Counted from the stretch's first letter, positions 26,894-36,025 are shown. The stretch is 64,000 nt of DNA from Romboutsia maritimum (GCF_002251085.2 NZ_NOJZ02000013.1:1-64000), one strand, 5' to 3'. Notes: a model not told the origin generated them from the letters alone. Translations and numbers: made by a program.

Positions 26894-27310
26894 ATGAAAA
26901 AGTTAGATACAGATAAATTGGAGAAAATGGCTAAGCAAAAAAATATTGATAAAGATAAAATTGAAAAAATCGCAGATAATTATAAGGGCAAATCAGAAAA
27001 TGAGCTCATGGATGAACTTATAAAAATCGGAAAAAATTTAGAAGGAAGAGAAGAAGTTGTTTCTAAATTTAAAACTTTTCTAGATGAAAATCAAAGAAAG
27101 AAACTAGATACTATTATGCATAAAATATCTGAAGCTGAAGTTCAAAGTAAGGTAGAAAGTAAAAAATCAAAAATTTCTAAAAAAAATAAACATGAAAAAT
27201 CTAAATCTTCTAAAGAATCTTCTAATCAAACATTAGAAGAAAAACCTCAAAATAGCAAACAAAAAAAACAGAAAAAAATAGTTAAAAGAATAAAAAAAAT
27301 TACTGATTAA
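26894..27310 (+). CDS. Small Lys-rich protein of unknown function
   Basis: A 138-residue, strongly basic cytosolic protein. The first 90 residues look like a compact helical domain (KLDTDKLEKMAKQKNID, GKSENELMDELIKIGKNLEG, TFLDENQRKKLDTIMHKI). The last 50 are a Lys/Ser/Gln tail, probably disordered and nucleic-acid or polyanion binding. GAAAGGGG lies nine bases before the ATG. Divergent from the acidic-tail gene; the opposite charges of the two products are suggestive but prove nothing. Not recognised. Confidence 0.65.
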   Translation: MKKLDTDKLEKMAKQKNIDKDKIEKIADNYKGKSENELMDELIKIGKNLEGREEVVSKFKTFLDENQRKKLDTIMHKISEAEVQSKVESKKSKISKKNKHEKSKSSKESSNQTLEEKPQNSKQKKQKKIVKRIKKITD

Positions 27311-27322
27311 TAAATGATATTG

Positions 27323-27368
27323 AAAAGGGCTATCTAAAAAATCCAAGAATTTTAAGATAGCCCTTTTT
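27323..27368. terminator. Bidirectional terminator between the Lys-rich gene and fchA
   Basis: AAAAGGGCTATCT / AGATAGCCCTTTT stem with A/T runs on both sides. It ends both the rightward gene and the leftward hut operon. Confidence 0.9.
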
Positions 27369-27369
27369 A

Positions 27370-28014
27370 TTATTTTTCTAATTTAAAATGAATATGATTT
27401 AGCAATTCATCTTTAATTTTTTTTCCTTTTAATAAAATATTGTTACACTCATCTAAATAATGATTATGCATTTCCTCATTCTTAAGACTCATTAAATTTA
27501 CTTTAACATTTAATATTGCTCCTTCTAATCCAGTATATATCATCAATGTGCCTACCCCTATATCTGTTATAGCATTTTGATTTCCATGTTCAATTAAATA
27601 ATCAACAAGTTCTAATGCCTTTAAGGATAACTGCGCTGTTTTAAAAGGAACTTCTATTGAAAATATAGTTGCATCTTCAATTGCACCTTTTCTAACTTCG
27701 ATTTGTTTAGGTGTATCTTTTGGCATTTTTAAAGCTTTCATAAATTCATTAAATGACTCCGTATCCTTGTCAACAAGTTCTTTTAGCACTTGTCTTAAAT
27801 CACCTAGTTTATTAAATTTTTCAACAAACTCGACTCTAATACTTTCATCTAATTTTTCATAGGATTTTTTGCCAAAACTTAAATGAGCCATCATTCTAGC
27901 CAGTCCTATTCCTATATTACTCGATAAGGCGGAAACTGAACCCCCTCCAGGAGCCGGTGAATTTGAATCTACCTCATCTCCAAACTCGGATACAGTCATA
28001 TCTATAAGTTTCAT
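27370..28014 (-). CDS. fchA: Formimino-THF cyclodeaminase / methenyl-THF cyclohydrolase-type protein
   Basis: A 214-residue all-helical protein of the FTCD_C family. Signature FGDEVDSNSPAPGGGSVSALSS... is at residues 11-32 (quoted part: NSPAPGGGSVSAL). It should convert 5-formimino-THF, made by FtcD, into 5,10-methenyl-THF with release of ammonia. The catalytic Asp lies in the DKDTESFNEFMKALKMP region. It is last in the hut operon, 27 bases after hutI, and AGGAGG precedes the ATG. In animals this domain is fused to FtcD; here it is separate, as in other clostridia. Confidence 0.92.
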   Translation of the reverse strand: MKLIDMTVSEFGDEVDSNSPAPGGGSVSALSSNIGIGLARMMAHLSFGKKSYEKLDESIRVEFVEKFNKLGDLRQVLKELVDKDTESFNEFMKALKMPKDTPKQIEVRKGAIEDATIFSIEVPFKTAQLSLKALELVDYLIEHGNQNAITDIGVGTLMIYTGLEGAILNVKVNLMSLKNEEMHNHYLDECNNILLKGKKIKDELLNHIHFKLEK

Positions 28015-28041
28015 ACTTATTTTCCTCCTAAATAATTTCTA

Positions 28042-29325
28042 TTATCCTAATATGCTATTGTCATAAATAATTTGTTTATTATCAACTACTAGTTTTCCTT
28101 CTTTATAAACACGCTCTATATGATTTATACCAAAATGATACATTAAATATTCTATATTAGGTGCATCAAAGACTGCTAAATCAGCTTTTTTTCCAATTTC
28201 AATAGACCCTACCTCTTTGTGTCTATTTATTGAACATGCTGCATTTATTGTAACCGCAGTTAAAACTTCGTTTGGTGTCATTTTCAGCCCTAAACATCCT
28301 AATTGCATTACAAGTTGAAGATTTTCACTTGGGCAACTTCCTGGATTATAATCACTAGATAAACTTACAGGTACGTTAAAATCTATCATCTTTCTAGCAT
28401 TTGCATAATCTTTATTTAAATTAAATGATGTTGCTGGAAGTAGATTTGCTACGACCTTATTTTTAGCCATTTCCTTCAAACCTTCTTGACTAGCAGCCAT
28501 CAAATGATCCGAAGATATACACTTTAATTTAGCTGATAATTCAGCTCCTCCTAATGATACAATCTCATCAGCATGTATTTTTAACTTGTATCCCATTTCT
28601 TTCGCTTTACTTAATATGTATGCACTTTCTTCTATAGAGAATACTCCCTCTTCGCAAAATACATCACAAAATTCAGCTAGTCCTAAATCCTTAACTTTTG
28701 GCATCATTTCTTCTACTATTATATCAATATACACTTTGTGATTTTCTTTATACTCAGGTGGTATTGCATGAGCTCCTAAAAATGTATTAACTAAATCTAT
28801 CGGATGATTTTCATTTAGTTTTTTAGCAACTTTTAATTGTTTTAACTCTGTATCTAGTTCTAATCCATATCCGCTTTTTGCTTCTACTGTAGTAACCCCA
28901 AATTCCAACATTCTATCTAAGCTTTTTCTTGATTTATTATATAATTCCTCAAAAGTAGCTTCCTTAGTGGATTTTACTGTGCTTAATATACCTCCACCTT
29001 GATTTAATATTTCTATGTATGGAACACCTGCTAATTTTTTAGAAAACTCATTTTCTCTTGAGCCTCCATGGACCAAATGAGTATGAGAATCTATAAGCCC
29101 TGGTGTTACTAATAGCCCATTTGCATTTTCTATAGAAGTATATTCTTGTACTATATTCTCATATTCATTGCCGGTACCAACTTCTACTATTTTACCATCA
29201 GCTATTGCTATATATGCATTTTCTATTATTTCTAAATCATTCATTTCATCTTTAATTCTCGGAGAATTTTTACCTCTCATAGTTACAAGCTTACCAATAT
29301 TATTTATAATCACATCTACTCTCAT
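28042..29325 (-). CDS. hutI: Imidazolonepropionase
   Basis: A 427-residue amidohydrolase that opens imidazolone-5-propionate to formiminoglutamate. Metal site DSHTHLVHGGSRENEF (about 82-97) is diagnostic, followed by GAHAIPPEY, the zinc His in KIHADEIVSLGGAEL and the SLSSDYNPGSCPSENLQ loop. Full length. The ATG sits four bases after the ftcD stop, with GGAG inside the end of ftcD, so the two are coupled. Third step of histidine degradation. Confidence 0.96.
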   Translation of the reverse strand: MRVDVIINNIGKLVTMRGKNSPRIKDEMNDLEIIENAYIAIADGKIVEVGTGNEYENIVQEYTSIENANGLLVTPGLIDSHTHLVHGGSRENEFSKKLAGVPYIEILNQGGGILSTVKSTKEATFEELYNKSRKSLDRMLEFGVTTVEAKSGYGLELDTELKQLKVAKKLNENHPIDLVNTFLGAHAIPPEYKENHKVYIDIIVEEMMPKVKDLGLAEFCDVFCEEGVFSIEESAYILSKAKEMGYKLKIHADEIVSLGGAELSAKLKCISSDHLMAASQEGLKEMAKNKVVANLLPATSFNLNKDYANARKMIDFNVPVSLSSDYNPGSCPSENLQLVMQLGCLGLKMTPNEVLTAVTINAACSINRHKEVGSIEIGKKADLAVFDAPNIEYLMYHFGINHIERVYKEGKLVVDNKQIIYDNSILG

Positions 29326-29329
29326 TTAT

Positions 29330-30223
29330 CTACTCCATTAAACTAGTTTCTAATACTTTATCTAAAGAAAAATCTTCTAATCCTAAATAATAACTAGCTA
29401 CATCTACTAATGCTTCCATTGGACAAAGACCTACAACTTCACTACCTGTAACATTTACTCCATATCTTTTTGCTTCCATTTTAACAGCTTCAAAAGCTCT
29501 ATACATACTAGTTTTTGTATAGTCAGTTAAATTCATAGTAACTTGTGTGATTTTTCTTTCTGGTACCTCAACTGGACCTGCTTTTATATATCTATATCCA
29601 CCACTTGAATGTCTTATAGTTTTTGCTATTTTAGATGCTATTTCTATATTTTCAGTGTCTAAATTAATATTATAAGCTATAAGTGGTCTTCTCGCTCCTA
29701 TAGCTATTGCTCCTGCTGTTGAATGTTTTTTAGCTTCTCCAAAGTCAGGGCTCCAATTAGTATCTTTTAATTTTTCTTCTAACCCCTCGTATTCTCCTTT
29801 TCTAACTGTTGCTAAATTTTCTCTCCCTGGTTTACTTGCTGCTTGTTCATATAAAAATACTGGTATTTTATATTTATTAGCTACTTCTTCACCTAATTCT
29901 TTAGCTAATTTAATGGCATCATTCATATCCATATCTTTTATTGGTATAAATGGACAAACATCTGTAGCTCCAAATCTAGAATGTTGACCTTTATGATTAT
30001 TTAAATCTATTAACTTGGTTGCTATTCCTATAGATTCAAATACTGCTTCTTTAACTTTCTGTGGTTCACCTATTACTGTTACAACTAATCTATTATAATT
30101 TTTATCAGCTTCATAATTTAATAGTTTTACCCCTTCTTTTCCTCTTAATGGATTTACTATTTTCTCTATTTTTTCTAAATCTCTTCCTTCACTAAAATTA
30201 GGTACACATTGTACTATTGCCAT
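29330..30223 (-). CDS. ftcD: Glutamate formiminotransferase
   Basis: A 297-residue transferase that moves the formimino group of formiminoglutamate to tetrahydrofolate, giving glutamate. The start (VQCVPNFSEGRD) and DLNNHKGQHSRFGATDVCPF with its catalytic His are typical, as is VTMNLTDYTKTSMYRAFEAV. The separate, single-domain form matches the presence of fchA two genes on. It lies 42 bases after hutU; GGGGGAGATAAT precedes the ATG. It feeds one-carbon units to folate, valuable to a fermenting anaerobe. Confidence 0.96.
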   Translation of the reverse strand: MAIVQCVPNFSEGRDLEKIEKIVNPLRGKEGVKLLNYEADKNYNRLVVTVIGEPQKVKEAVFESIGIATKLIDLNNHKGQHSRFGATDVCPFIPIKDMDMNDAIKLAKELGEEVANKYKIPVFLYEQAASKPGRENLATVRKGEYEGLEEKLKDTNWSPDFGEAKKHSTAGAIAIGARRPLIAYNINLDTENIEIASKIAKTIRHSSGGYRYIKAGPVEVPERKITQVTMNLTDYTKTSMYRAFEAVKMEAKRYGVNVTGSEVVGLCPMEALVDVASYYLGLEDFSLDKVLETSLME

Positions 30224-30265
30224 ATTATCTCCCCCTTTTTGACTACTGATAGTCTAAAAATCAGA

Positions 30266-32302
30266 TTAATCAATTAAACTATCTATTAAATTTTCGTCTA
30301 CTATATATGGAAGTGTTATGTGATCTTTTCCATCACACATTTTATTATATTCCATAGCTGTTGTTATTGAGTTTTCATTTCTAGCCCAAGCACGTCTTGC
30401 AACTCCACTCATAACATCCCAAGGCATAGATGTTCTTAATATATCATCTACCCTTTGAGATCCATCAAGAACCATTCCAAATCCTCCATTTATAGATTTA
30501 CCTATACCAACTCCTCCACCATTGTGAAGAGCAACTAAACTCATCCCCCTTGCACAGTTACCTGCAAAACAATGAGTAGCCATATCTGCCATTATATTAC
30601 TTCCATCTTTTATATTTGATGTTTCTCTAAATGGTGAATCTGTTCCTGATACATCGTGGTGATCTCTACCTAACATTACTGGTCCTATTTCACCTTTTCT
30701 TACCATATCATTAAACTTAAGTGCTATATTAGTTCTTCCCATAGCATCTTGGTAAAGTATTCTCGCCTTAGACCCTACTACCAACTCATTTTTCTTAGCA
30801 TCTCTTATCCAAGCCCAGTTATCTCTATCTTGGTATCTTCTTTCTGGATTTATACAACTCATAGCTGCCTTATCTGTCTTTATTAAATCTTCTTCTTTTC
30901 CAGTTAAACAAACCCATCTAAATGGCCCATATCCATAATCAAATAATTGAGGTCCTAATATATCTTCAACATATGATGGGAATATAAATCCATCTTTTTC
31001 ATCTACTCCATTTTTAGATATTTCGTTGCATCCAGCATCATACATAGCCTTCATAAAACTATTTCCATAATCAAAGAAATATACTCCTCTATTATGTAAC
31101 TCTTTAATCAATTTGAAATGTTTTTTAAGTGTTAAGTTTACTAATTCAGTAAATTTTTCTTTATCATCTGATAATAATCTTGTTCTTTCTGCAAAAGTTA
31201 TTCCTTGAGGACAATATCCTCCATCGTATGCTGCATGACAAGATGTTTGATCTGAAAGTAAATCTATATGTATATTTTTATCAACTGCATATTGAAGTAA
31301 ATCTACTATATTACCGTGATAAGCTATTGCACAAGGTATTTGTTTATTCATATACTCACTAGCCATTTCAAATGCTTCTTTACAAGTTTTAGCTATTTTA
31401 CTTACCCAGCCCTGAGTATATCTAGTTTCTATTCTTGAATAATCTACCTCTGCAATTATACCTACTCCTCCAGCAATCTCAACTGCCTTACCTTGAGCTC
31501 CACTCATTCCACCTAATCCAGAAGTTACAAATAATTTGCCTCTTAAATCAGAATTTTTATCTACATCAAGTACTAATCTCCCTGCATTTAGTAATGTTGA
31601 ATAAGTACCATGTACTATTCCTTGAGGTCCAATATACATCCATCCTCCAGCAGTCATTTGTCCATAATTAGAAACGCCTATAGCTGCTGCTCTTTTCCAC
31701 TCTTCTTGATTATCAAACATACCTATCATTAATCCATTAGTTAATATTACTCTTGGTGCCTCTGGCTTTGACTTAAACACTCCTACTGGATGACCTGATT
31801 GAAGTACTAGAGTTTGATCTTGAGTTAATTGTTCTAAATATTTTTTTACTAATCTATACTGCATCCAATTTTGAAATACTTGTCCTGTTTCTCCATAAGT
31901 TACTAGTTCATATGGATATAGCGCTATATCAAAATCTAAATTATTATCTATCATAACTTGAAATGCTTTTCCTTCTATACACTTTCCTTTATAGCTATCA
32001 ATTGATTTACCTTTAATTTTTCCTTCTGGTCTAAATCTATATCCATAAATTCTTCCCATAGTCATTAACTCATTTAAAAATTCTGGAGCTAACTTATCAT
32101 GATATTCTTCAGGTATATATCTTAAAGCATTTTTTAAAGCTAATTTAATATCTGACTTTGATAACTTAGCTTCTCTTTTAGGAGCTCTTCTTATACCTTC
32201 TATAAATTCTGGTATCTTATCTGGAATATAGTCTAATTTTATACTCATAGACTCTTGTATTTTTTCATTTACACTATTTAAAACTTTTTCTGAACAACGC
32301 AT
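30266..32302 (-). CDS. hutU: Urocanate hydratase, long form
   Basis: A 678-residue NAD-dependent enzyme converting urocanate to imidazolonepropionate. The NAD-binding glycine loop LFVTSGLGGMSGAQGKAVEIAGG (quoted core: TSGLGGMSGAQGKA) and the C-terminal HNGGGVGIGKSINGGFG and ATHCFAGNCARGMS (with the active-site Cys region) are intact. It is about 120 residues longer than the usual Pseudomonas or Bacillus enzyme (about 555), matching the long type also seen in animals and some anaerobes; the extra length is N-terminal plus insertions. ACAGGGGGAATC precedes the ATG. Second gene of the hut operon. Confidence 0.95.
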   Translation of the reverse strand: MRCSEKVLNSVNEKIQESMSIKLDYIPDKIPEFIEGIRRAPKREAKLSKSDIKLALKNALRYIPEEYHDKLAPEFLNELMTMGRIYGYRFRPEGKIKGKSIDSYKGKCIEGKAFQVMIDNNLDFDIALYPYELVTYGETGQVFQNWMQYRLVKKYLEQLTQDQTLVLQSGHPVGVFKSKPEAPRVILTNGLMIGMFDNQEEWKRAAAIGVSNYGQMTAGGWMYIGPQGIVHGTYSTLLNAGRLVLDVDKNSDLRGKLFVTSGLGGMSGAQGKAVEIAGGVGIIAEVDYSRIETRYTQGWVSKIAKTCKEAFEMASEYMNKQIPCAIAYHGNIVDLLQYAVDKNIHIDLLSDQTSCHAAYDGGYCPQGITFAERTRLLSDDKEKFTELVNLTLKKHFKLIKELHNRGVYFFDYGNSFMKAMYDAGCNEISKNGVDEKDGFIFPSYVEDILGPQLFDYGYGPFRWVCLTGKEEDLIKTDKAAMSCINPERRYQDRDNWAWIRDAKKNELVVGSKARILYQDAMGRTNIALKFNDMVRKGEIGPVMLGRDHHDVSGTDSPFRETSNIKDGSNIMADMATHCFAGNCARGMSLVALHNGGGVGIGKSINGGFGMVLDGSQRVDDILRTSMPWDVMSGVARRAWARNENSITTAMEYNKMCDGKDHITLPYIVDENLIDSLID

Positions 32303-32349
32303 ATGATTCCCCCTGTAATTTATTAATTTAAACTTCCAACTAGAACTTT

Positions 32350-33891
32350 TTAATTAACTAATAAATCATTACCTATAGCCTTTTCAACTGCATCTACTAA
32401 TAAATTTTTCTTTATTATATCTTCACTTATGTTAATTTCTTTATACATTACTCTGTCTTTATCAACAAAAGAAGTATGCTCTCTTACTACCTTATATGCT
32501 GCATTTGTTCCTACTCCTAATTTCTTTATGCCCCTTAAATCTATAGCTTGAGCACTTGCTAGTATTTCCATTGATAATACTTTTCTTGCATTTTCCATTA
32601 TATCTCTTGCTTTTCTCGCTGCTATTGTACCCATAGACACATGGTCTTCTTGATTTGCTGATGATGGTATTGAGTCTACACTTGCTGGATGAGCTAAAAC
32701 TTTATTTTCTGAAACTAATGATGCTGCGCTATATTGAACTATCATAAATCCTGAATTTAGACCACCTTTATTTGCTAAAAATGCTGGTAATCCATGATTT
32801 AAAGCAGGATTTACAAGTTTTTCTAATCTTCTTTCTGATATATTTGCAATTTCAGATAAAGCAATTCCTAAAAAATCAAAGCTTAATGCCATAGGTTGTC
32901 CATGGAAATTTCCACCTGATATAACTTCTTCTTCCTCTGGGAAAATAATTGGATTATCTGTAACTGAATTTATTTCTATATTTATTTTATTTTTTACATA
33001 TTCAATTGCATCCTTACTTGCTCCATGTATTTGAGGCGTACATCTTAATGAATATGCATCTTGAACTCTTATTTCACCTTGTTTACTTGTCATTTCACTA
33101 CCACTTAATATCTTCAGTGCATTTTTCGCAGTATTCATTTGACCCTTATGAGGTCTAACTGCATGAACTTTTTCATCCATAGCACAAGTTATTCCATTTA
33201 AAGCTTCCATAGTAAGACCAAATGCTATATCTGCTGTTTTTAATAAATTAATAGAATCATATACTGTTAATGTTCCTATTGCTGTCATAACTTGTGTTCC
33301 ATTAATTAATGCTAATCCTTCTTTTGAAGATAAATAATCTAAAATTTTTATACCTGCTTTATCCATAGCTTCTTTTGAACTAAGTCTTTGACCTTTATAT
33401 ATAGCTTCACCCTCACCTATCATAGTTAATACCATATGAGATAGTGGTGCTAAATCACCAGAAGCTCCTAAAGATCCTTTCTCTGGTATAATAGGATGAA
33501 CTCCTTTATTTATCATTTCTATTAAAGTTTGTAATGTTCCTATTCTAATTCCTGAATAACCCTTTGATAAAGCATTTACTCTAAGCAACATAATAGCTCT
33601 TACAATATCTTCACTTAGAGGATTTCCTACCCCACAAGAATGACTTATAATTAGATTTTTTTGTAATTGTTGTGAATCTTCTTTAGATATTACTACATCT
33701 GAAAATTTACCAAATCCAGTAGTTATACCATATGATGTTTTCCCTTCATCAACCAGCTTATCTACTAAATTTCTAGCTTTATTTACATTATCTATAGCTT
33801 CTTTAGTTAATTCTACACTATAATTATTTCTTGCTACTTTAACTACATCTTCAATAGTTAAACTATCCCCATCAATTAATATTTTTTTCAT
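32350..33891 (-). CDS. hutH: Histidine ammonia-lyase
   Basis: A 513-residue lyase that deaminates histidine to urocanate. The internal Ala143-Ser144-Gly145 in GSLGASGDLAPLSH makes the MIO electrophile. Tyr54 in YGITTGFG, and the SVTDNPI and SANQEDHVSMG motifs are present. AAGGAG lies eight bases before the ATG. It heads the leftward operon hutH-hutU-ftcD-hutI-fchA, which turns histidine into glutamate, ammonia and methenyl-THF. A possible TATAAT (33942-33947 on the minus strand) with a weak TTAGTT 17 bases away lies about 50 bases upstream. No HutP or HutC gene is adjacent. Confidence 0.96.
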   Translation of the reverse strand: MKKILIDGDSLTIEDVVKVARNNYSVELTKEAIDNVNKARNLVDKLVDEGKTSYGITTGFGKFSDVVISKEDSQQLQKNLIISHSCGVGNPLSEDIVRAIMLLRVNALSKGYSGIRIGTLQTLIEMINKGVHPIIPEKGSLGASGDLAPLSHMVLTMIGEGEAIYKGQRLSSKEAMDKAGIKILDYLSSKEGLALINGTQVMTAIGTLTVYDSINLLKTADIAFGLTMEALNGITCAMDEKVHAVRPHKGQMNTAKNALKILSGSEMTSKQGEIRVQDAYSLRCTPQIHGASKDAIEYVKNKINIEINSVTDNPIIFPEEEEVISGGNFHGQPMALSFDFLGIALSEIANISERRLEKLVNPALNHGLPAFLANKGGLNSGFMIVQYSAASLVSENKVLAHPASVDSIPSSANQEDHVSMGTIAARKARDIMENARKVLSMEILASAQAIDLRGIKKLGVGTNAAYKVVREHTSFVDKDRVMYKEINISEDIIKKNLLVDAVEKAIGNDLLVN

Positions 33892-34207
33892 AAGCCATAC
33901 TCCTTATTTATTATTATCTATCTCTATTAAATTAATTTTTAATTATAATATTCGATAGATTAGAAACTAACATCTTATTTCATATTTTTCTACATATATA
34001 TTCAAATTCCTTCTTTTAATCATAATATAAATTCGTATCTATATAATCATATTTATTAATAATTTAAATAAAAAATTCGCTTCGCTCATGTCCCAACGAC
34101 TCTGTCCATTGCTCAAAATGTCATTTTTTATATTTCTAAACTCATCAGTATTACTATTATTTATAGGTTATCCACATAAAATTAGACAATATAGTTTTCT
34201 TACATAT
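33892..34207. other. Gap upstream of hutH with an oddly GC-richer block
   Basis: 316 bases between hutH and the LacI terminator. The left part would hold the hut promoter. The block at 34076-34122 is far less A/T-rich than its surroundings. On the minus strand its reading frames give GQSRWDMSEANF and EQWTESLGHERSEFF, without a start codon or ribosome site. It may be the remnant of a longer gene or a dispersed repeat. A TTCGCTTCGCTCA stretch with GCTTCGC symmetry lies at its left end. Confidence 0.45.
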
Positions 34208-34256
34208 AAAAAAATTACCTCAAATATTAATTTTAAAATTAATATTGAGGTAATTT
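34208..34256 (-). terminator. Terminator of the LacI-family gene
   Basis: AAATTACCTCAATATTAATT pairs with its near-perfect mirrored copy (one extra base), followed by T7 on the minus strand, 23 bases past the stop. It insulates the regulator from the hut operon. Confidence 0.88.
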
Positions 34257-34279
34257 CTATAAATTTAAAAATATTATAT

Positions 34280-35296
34280 TTATTTTTTTCTCTCTATAAC
34301 ACTTTCTCTCTCTATAATCCTATATGGTAATTCTATTTTTTTACCATCTATAGGTTCTTTATTTATTAATTTAATGACCATTCTTATTGCAACCGCTCCC
34401 ATATCATATAAAGGTTGATAAACTGTAGTTAACTTCGGTCTATACATTTTAGCTATTTTGACATCATTAAATCCTGTAACAGATATGTCTTCTGGAACTT
34501 TATATCCTGCATCACATATAGCATTTATAGCTCCTATAGCTGCTTCATCTCCTGTAACAAAAGCTGCATGAGGTATTATTCCATCTTCTAATAACTCTTT
34601 CATACTTTTGTATCCACCTTCATAAGTAGTTCCGCCATGTTTTATTAAGCTATTATCTAAATTTATATTATTTTCTGATAAAGCTTTTTCATATCCTGAA
34701 AGCCTTTCCATCTCTAATACCGTATCATCTTGACTAGTCATAACAAAGGCGATTTTTTCATGGCCTTTTCCTATAAGGTAATTAGTCATATCATAAGTAG
34801 CTTCCTTATTACTCGTACTAACAGTATAGATATCAAAATCTCTTGCTGTTTTACTTATATATGTAGCTGGCATACCACAGTTTTGTATATAGTTTATATG
34901 ATCTTCATCTAATATCCAAGATATCATAACTATACCTTCTACTTGTTTAGCTCTTAATAGGTTTATACTTTTTAATTCCTGCTCTTTGTCTGAATAAGTA
35001 TTCGCTAAAAGAATATCATAGTCATACATTTTGGCTATTTCTTCAATTCCATTTAAAATTTCATTTACAAATGAATCTGAAACTTCAGGCACTATTACAC
35101 CTATTAATTGGCTTTTTTTAGTTACCAAACTCCTTGCAAGTGGATTTGGTATGTATCCAGTTTCTTTTATAACATCTAAAACCTTTTGCTTAACTTCGTC
35201 CGTTACTGGCTTTGAATCATTTATAACTCTTGAAACAGTAGATATTGATACTCCTGCTTTTTTAGCTACATCTTTAATTGTTATATTCATTTTCAT
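34280..35296 (-). CDS. LacI-family transcriptional regulator
   Basis: A 338-residue regulator. The helix-turn-helix TIKDVAKKAGVSISTVSRVI (residues 5-24) and the hinge TGYIPNPLARSL (46-57) are classic. The effector core begins QLIGVIVPEVSDSF, with VTGDEAAIGAINAI and ISVTGFNDVKIAKMYRPKLTTV as the usual C-domain strands. AAGGAGGG precedes the ATG. It stands alone, directly upstream of the hut operon in the same direction but separated by a strong terminator. It could be a CcpA-like or sugar-specific regulator; a role in histidine use is only suggested by position. Confidence 0.9.
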   Translation of the reverse strand: MKMNITIKDVAKKAGVSISTVSRVINDSKPVTDEVKQKVLDVIKETGYIPNPLARSLVTKKSQLIGVIVPEVSDSFVNEILNGIEEIAKMYDYDILLANTYSDKEQELKSINLLRAKQVEGIVMISWILDEDHINYIQNCGMPATYISKTARDFDIYTVSTSNKEATYDMTNYLIGKGHEKIAFVMTSQDDTVLEMERLSGYEKALSENNINLDNSLIKHGGTTYEGGYKSMKELLEDGIIPHAAFVTGDEAAIGAINAICDAGYKVPEDISVTGFNDVKIAKMYRPKLTTVYQPLYDMGAVAIRMVIKLINKEPIDGKKIELPYRIIERESVIERKK

Positions 35297-35484
35297 GTCA
35301 AATTCCCTCCTTGTCTCAAATTTAATCTATTTAAATCCTTCAACTGTAATTAAAATTATATTTTATCATAAAACTTTAATTTTATAAACACATTCTAAAT
35401 TATATTATGTAAATTTAACAAATTATTCCGAATAGTTTTTTATATTTTTATATTTCTCTATTTAAATATACTTTATTCAAATAA

Positions 35485-35519
35485 TAATAAAAAAGCACTG
35501 GTATTAAATACCAGCACTT
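35485..35519 (-). terminator. Terminator of Cys-tail protein 1
   Basis: On the minus strand AGTGCTGGTA / TACCAGTGCT (two G-U pairs) with T7 after it, 19 bases past the stop. Confidence 0.85.
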
Positions 35520-35537
35520 CTTACTTAATTAAAATTT

Positions 35538-35738
35538 TTAGCAACAGCCACATCCTCCGTCATCATCAAAGAATCCTGCACATGAACAAGTGATTAATAA
35601 TAGAATTAAGAAAGGTATCCAATCTATCATATCTATTTCTGCCCAACATTCACCAAAGGCTAAAAATAAAAAGAATAATACTATTATCCACCATGCTCCT
35701 GTAAAGCATCCATCATTCCCAAAGAATCTATCTAACAT
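35538..35738 (-). CDS. Small Cys-tail membrane protein, paralog 1
   Basis: A 66-residue protein. Layout: an N-terminal MLDRFFGNDG, membrane segment 1 (WWIIVLFFLFLAFGECW, about 16-32), a short acidic loop (AEIDMID), membrane segment 2 with Trp (WIPFLILLLITCSCAGF, about 40-56), and a tail DDDGGCGCC. Six copies of this plan lie in 35.5-38.3 kb; this one is closest to those at 35846 and 36230 (subtype A, WWIIVLFFLFLAF). Ribosome site GGGGAGGA precedes the ATG. A sigma-K-like promoter is 77 bases upstream. No known family comes to mind. Probably a spore membrane or coat component with redox-active or metal-binding Cys tails. Confidence 0.8.
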   Translation of the reverse strand: MLDRFFGNDGCFTGAWWIIVLFFLFLAFGECWAEIDMIDWIPFLILLLITCSCAGFFDDDGGCGCC

Positions 35739-35814
35739 TGTTAAGTCCTCCCCTTAATAAAATTTAAGCTAAACTATAAATAAAATATAGTTTTTAATGT
35801 GCTAATTTTATATT

Positions 35815-35841
35815 TATTCTATGAATTTAAATCAATTTTGT
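35815..35841 (-). promoter_or_regulatory. Sigma-K-like promoter of Cys-tail protein 1
   Basis: Minus strand: AC, 16 bases, CATAGAATA (complete CATA-N3-TA), 77 bases before the ATG at 35738. It lies beyond the stop of the 59-codon paralog. Confidence 0.45.
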
Positions 35842-35845
35842 TACT

Positions 35846-36025
35846 CTAATCTAAACATCCACCACAGCTACAAAGTATTAATAATATTATTAAGAAAGGT
35901 ATCCAATCCATTATTTCTATATTTTCCCAACAATCACCAAATGCTAAGAATAAGAAAAATAATACTATTATCCACCATGCTCCTGCCCCAAAGAATCCAT
36001 CATTCCCAAAGAATCTATCTAACAT
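35846..36025 (-). CDS. Small Cys-tail membrane protein, paralog 2 (59 residues)
   Basis: This gene is easily missed at 59 codons. It starts at ATG 36025 with CAGGAGGTAAC 7-8 bases upstream and ends at TAG 35846. The protein begins MLDRFFGNDGFFGAGAWW, has the family's first membrane segment IIVLFFLFLAFGDCW, the loop ENIEIMD, the second segment WIPFLIILLILCSC, and a short tail GGCLD. Its first ten residues are identical to paralog 1. The tail lacks the final CC but keeps three Cys. A long plus-strand ORF overlaps it and is spurious. Promoter of sigma-K type 54 bases upstream. Confidence 0.85.
   Translation of the reverse strand: MLDRFFGNDGFFGAGAWWIIVLFFLFLAFGDCWENIEIMDWIPFLIILLILCSCGGCLD

Noticed and set aside
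34088-34330. Plus-strand ORF near the hut/LacI gap
   Set aside because: No ribosome site; it crosses the LacI terminator and the end of the LacI gene in antisense.
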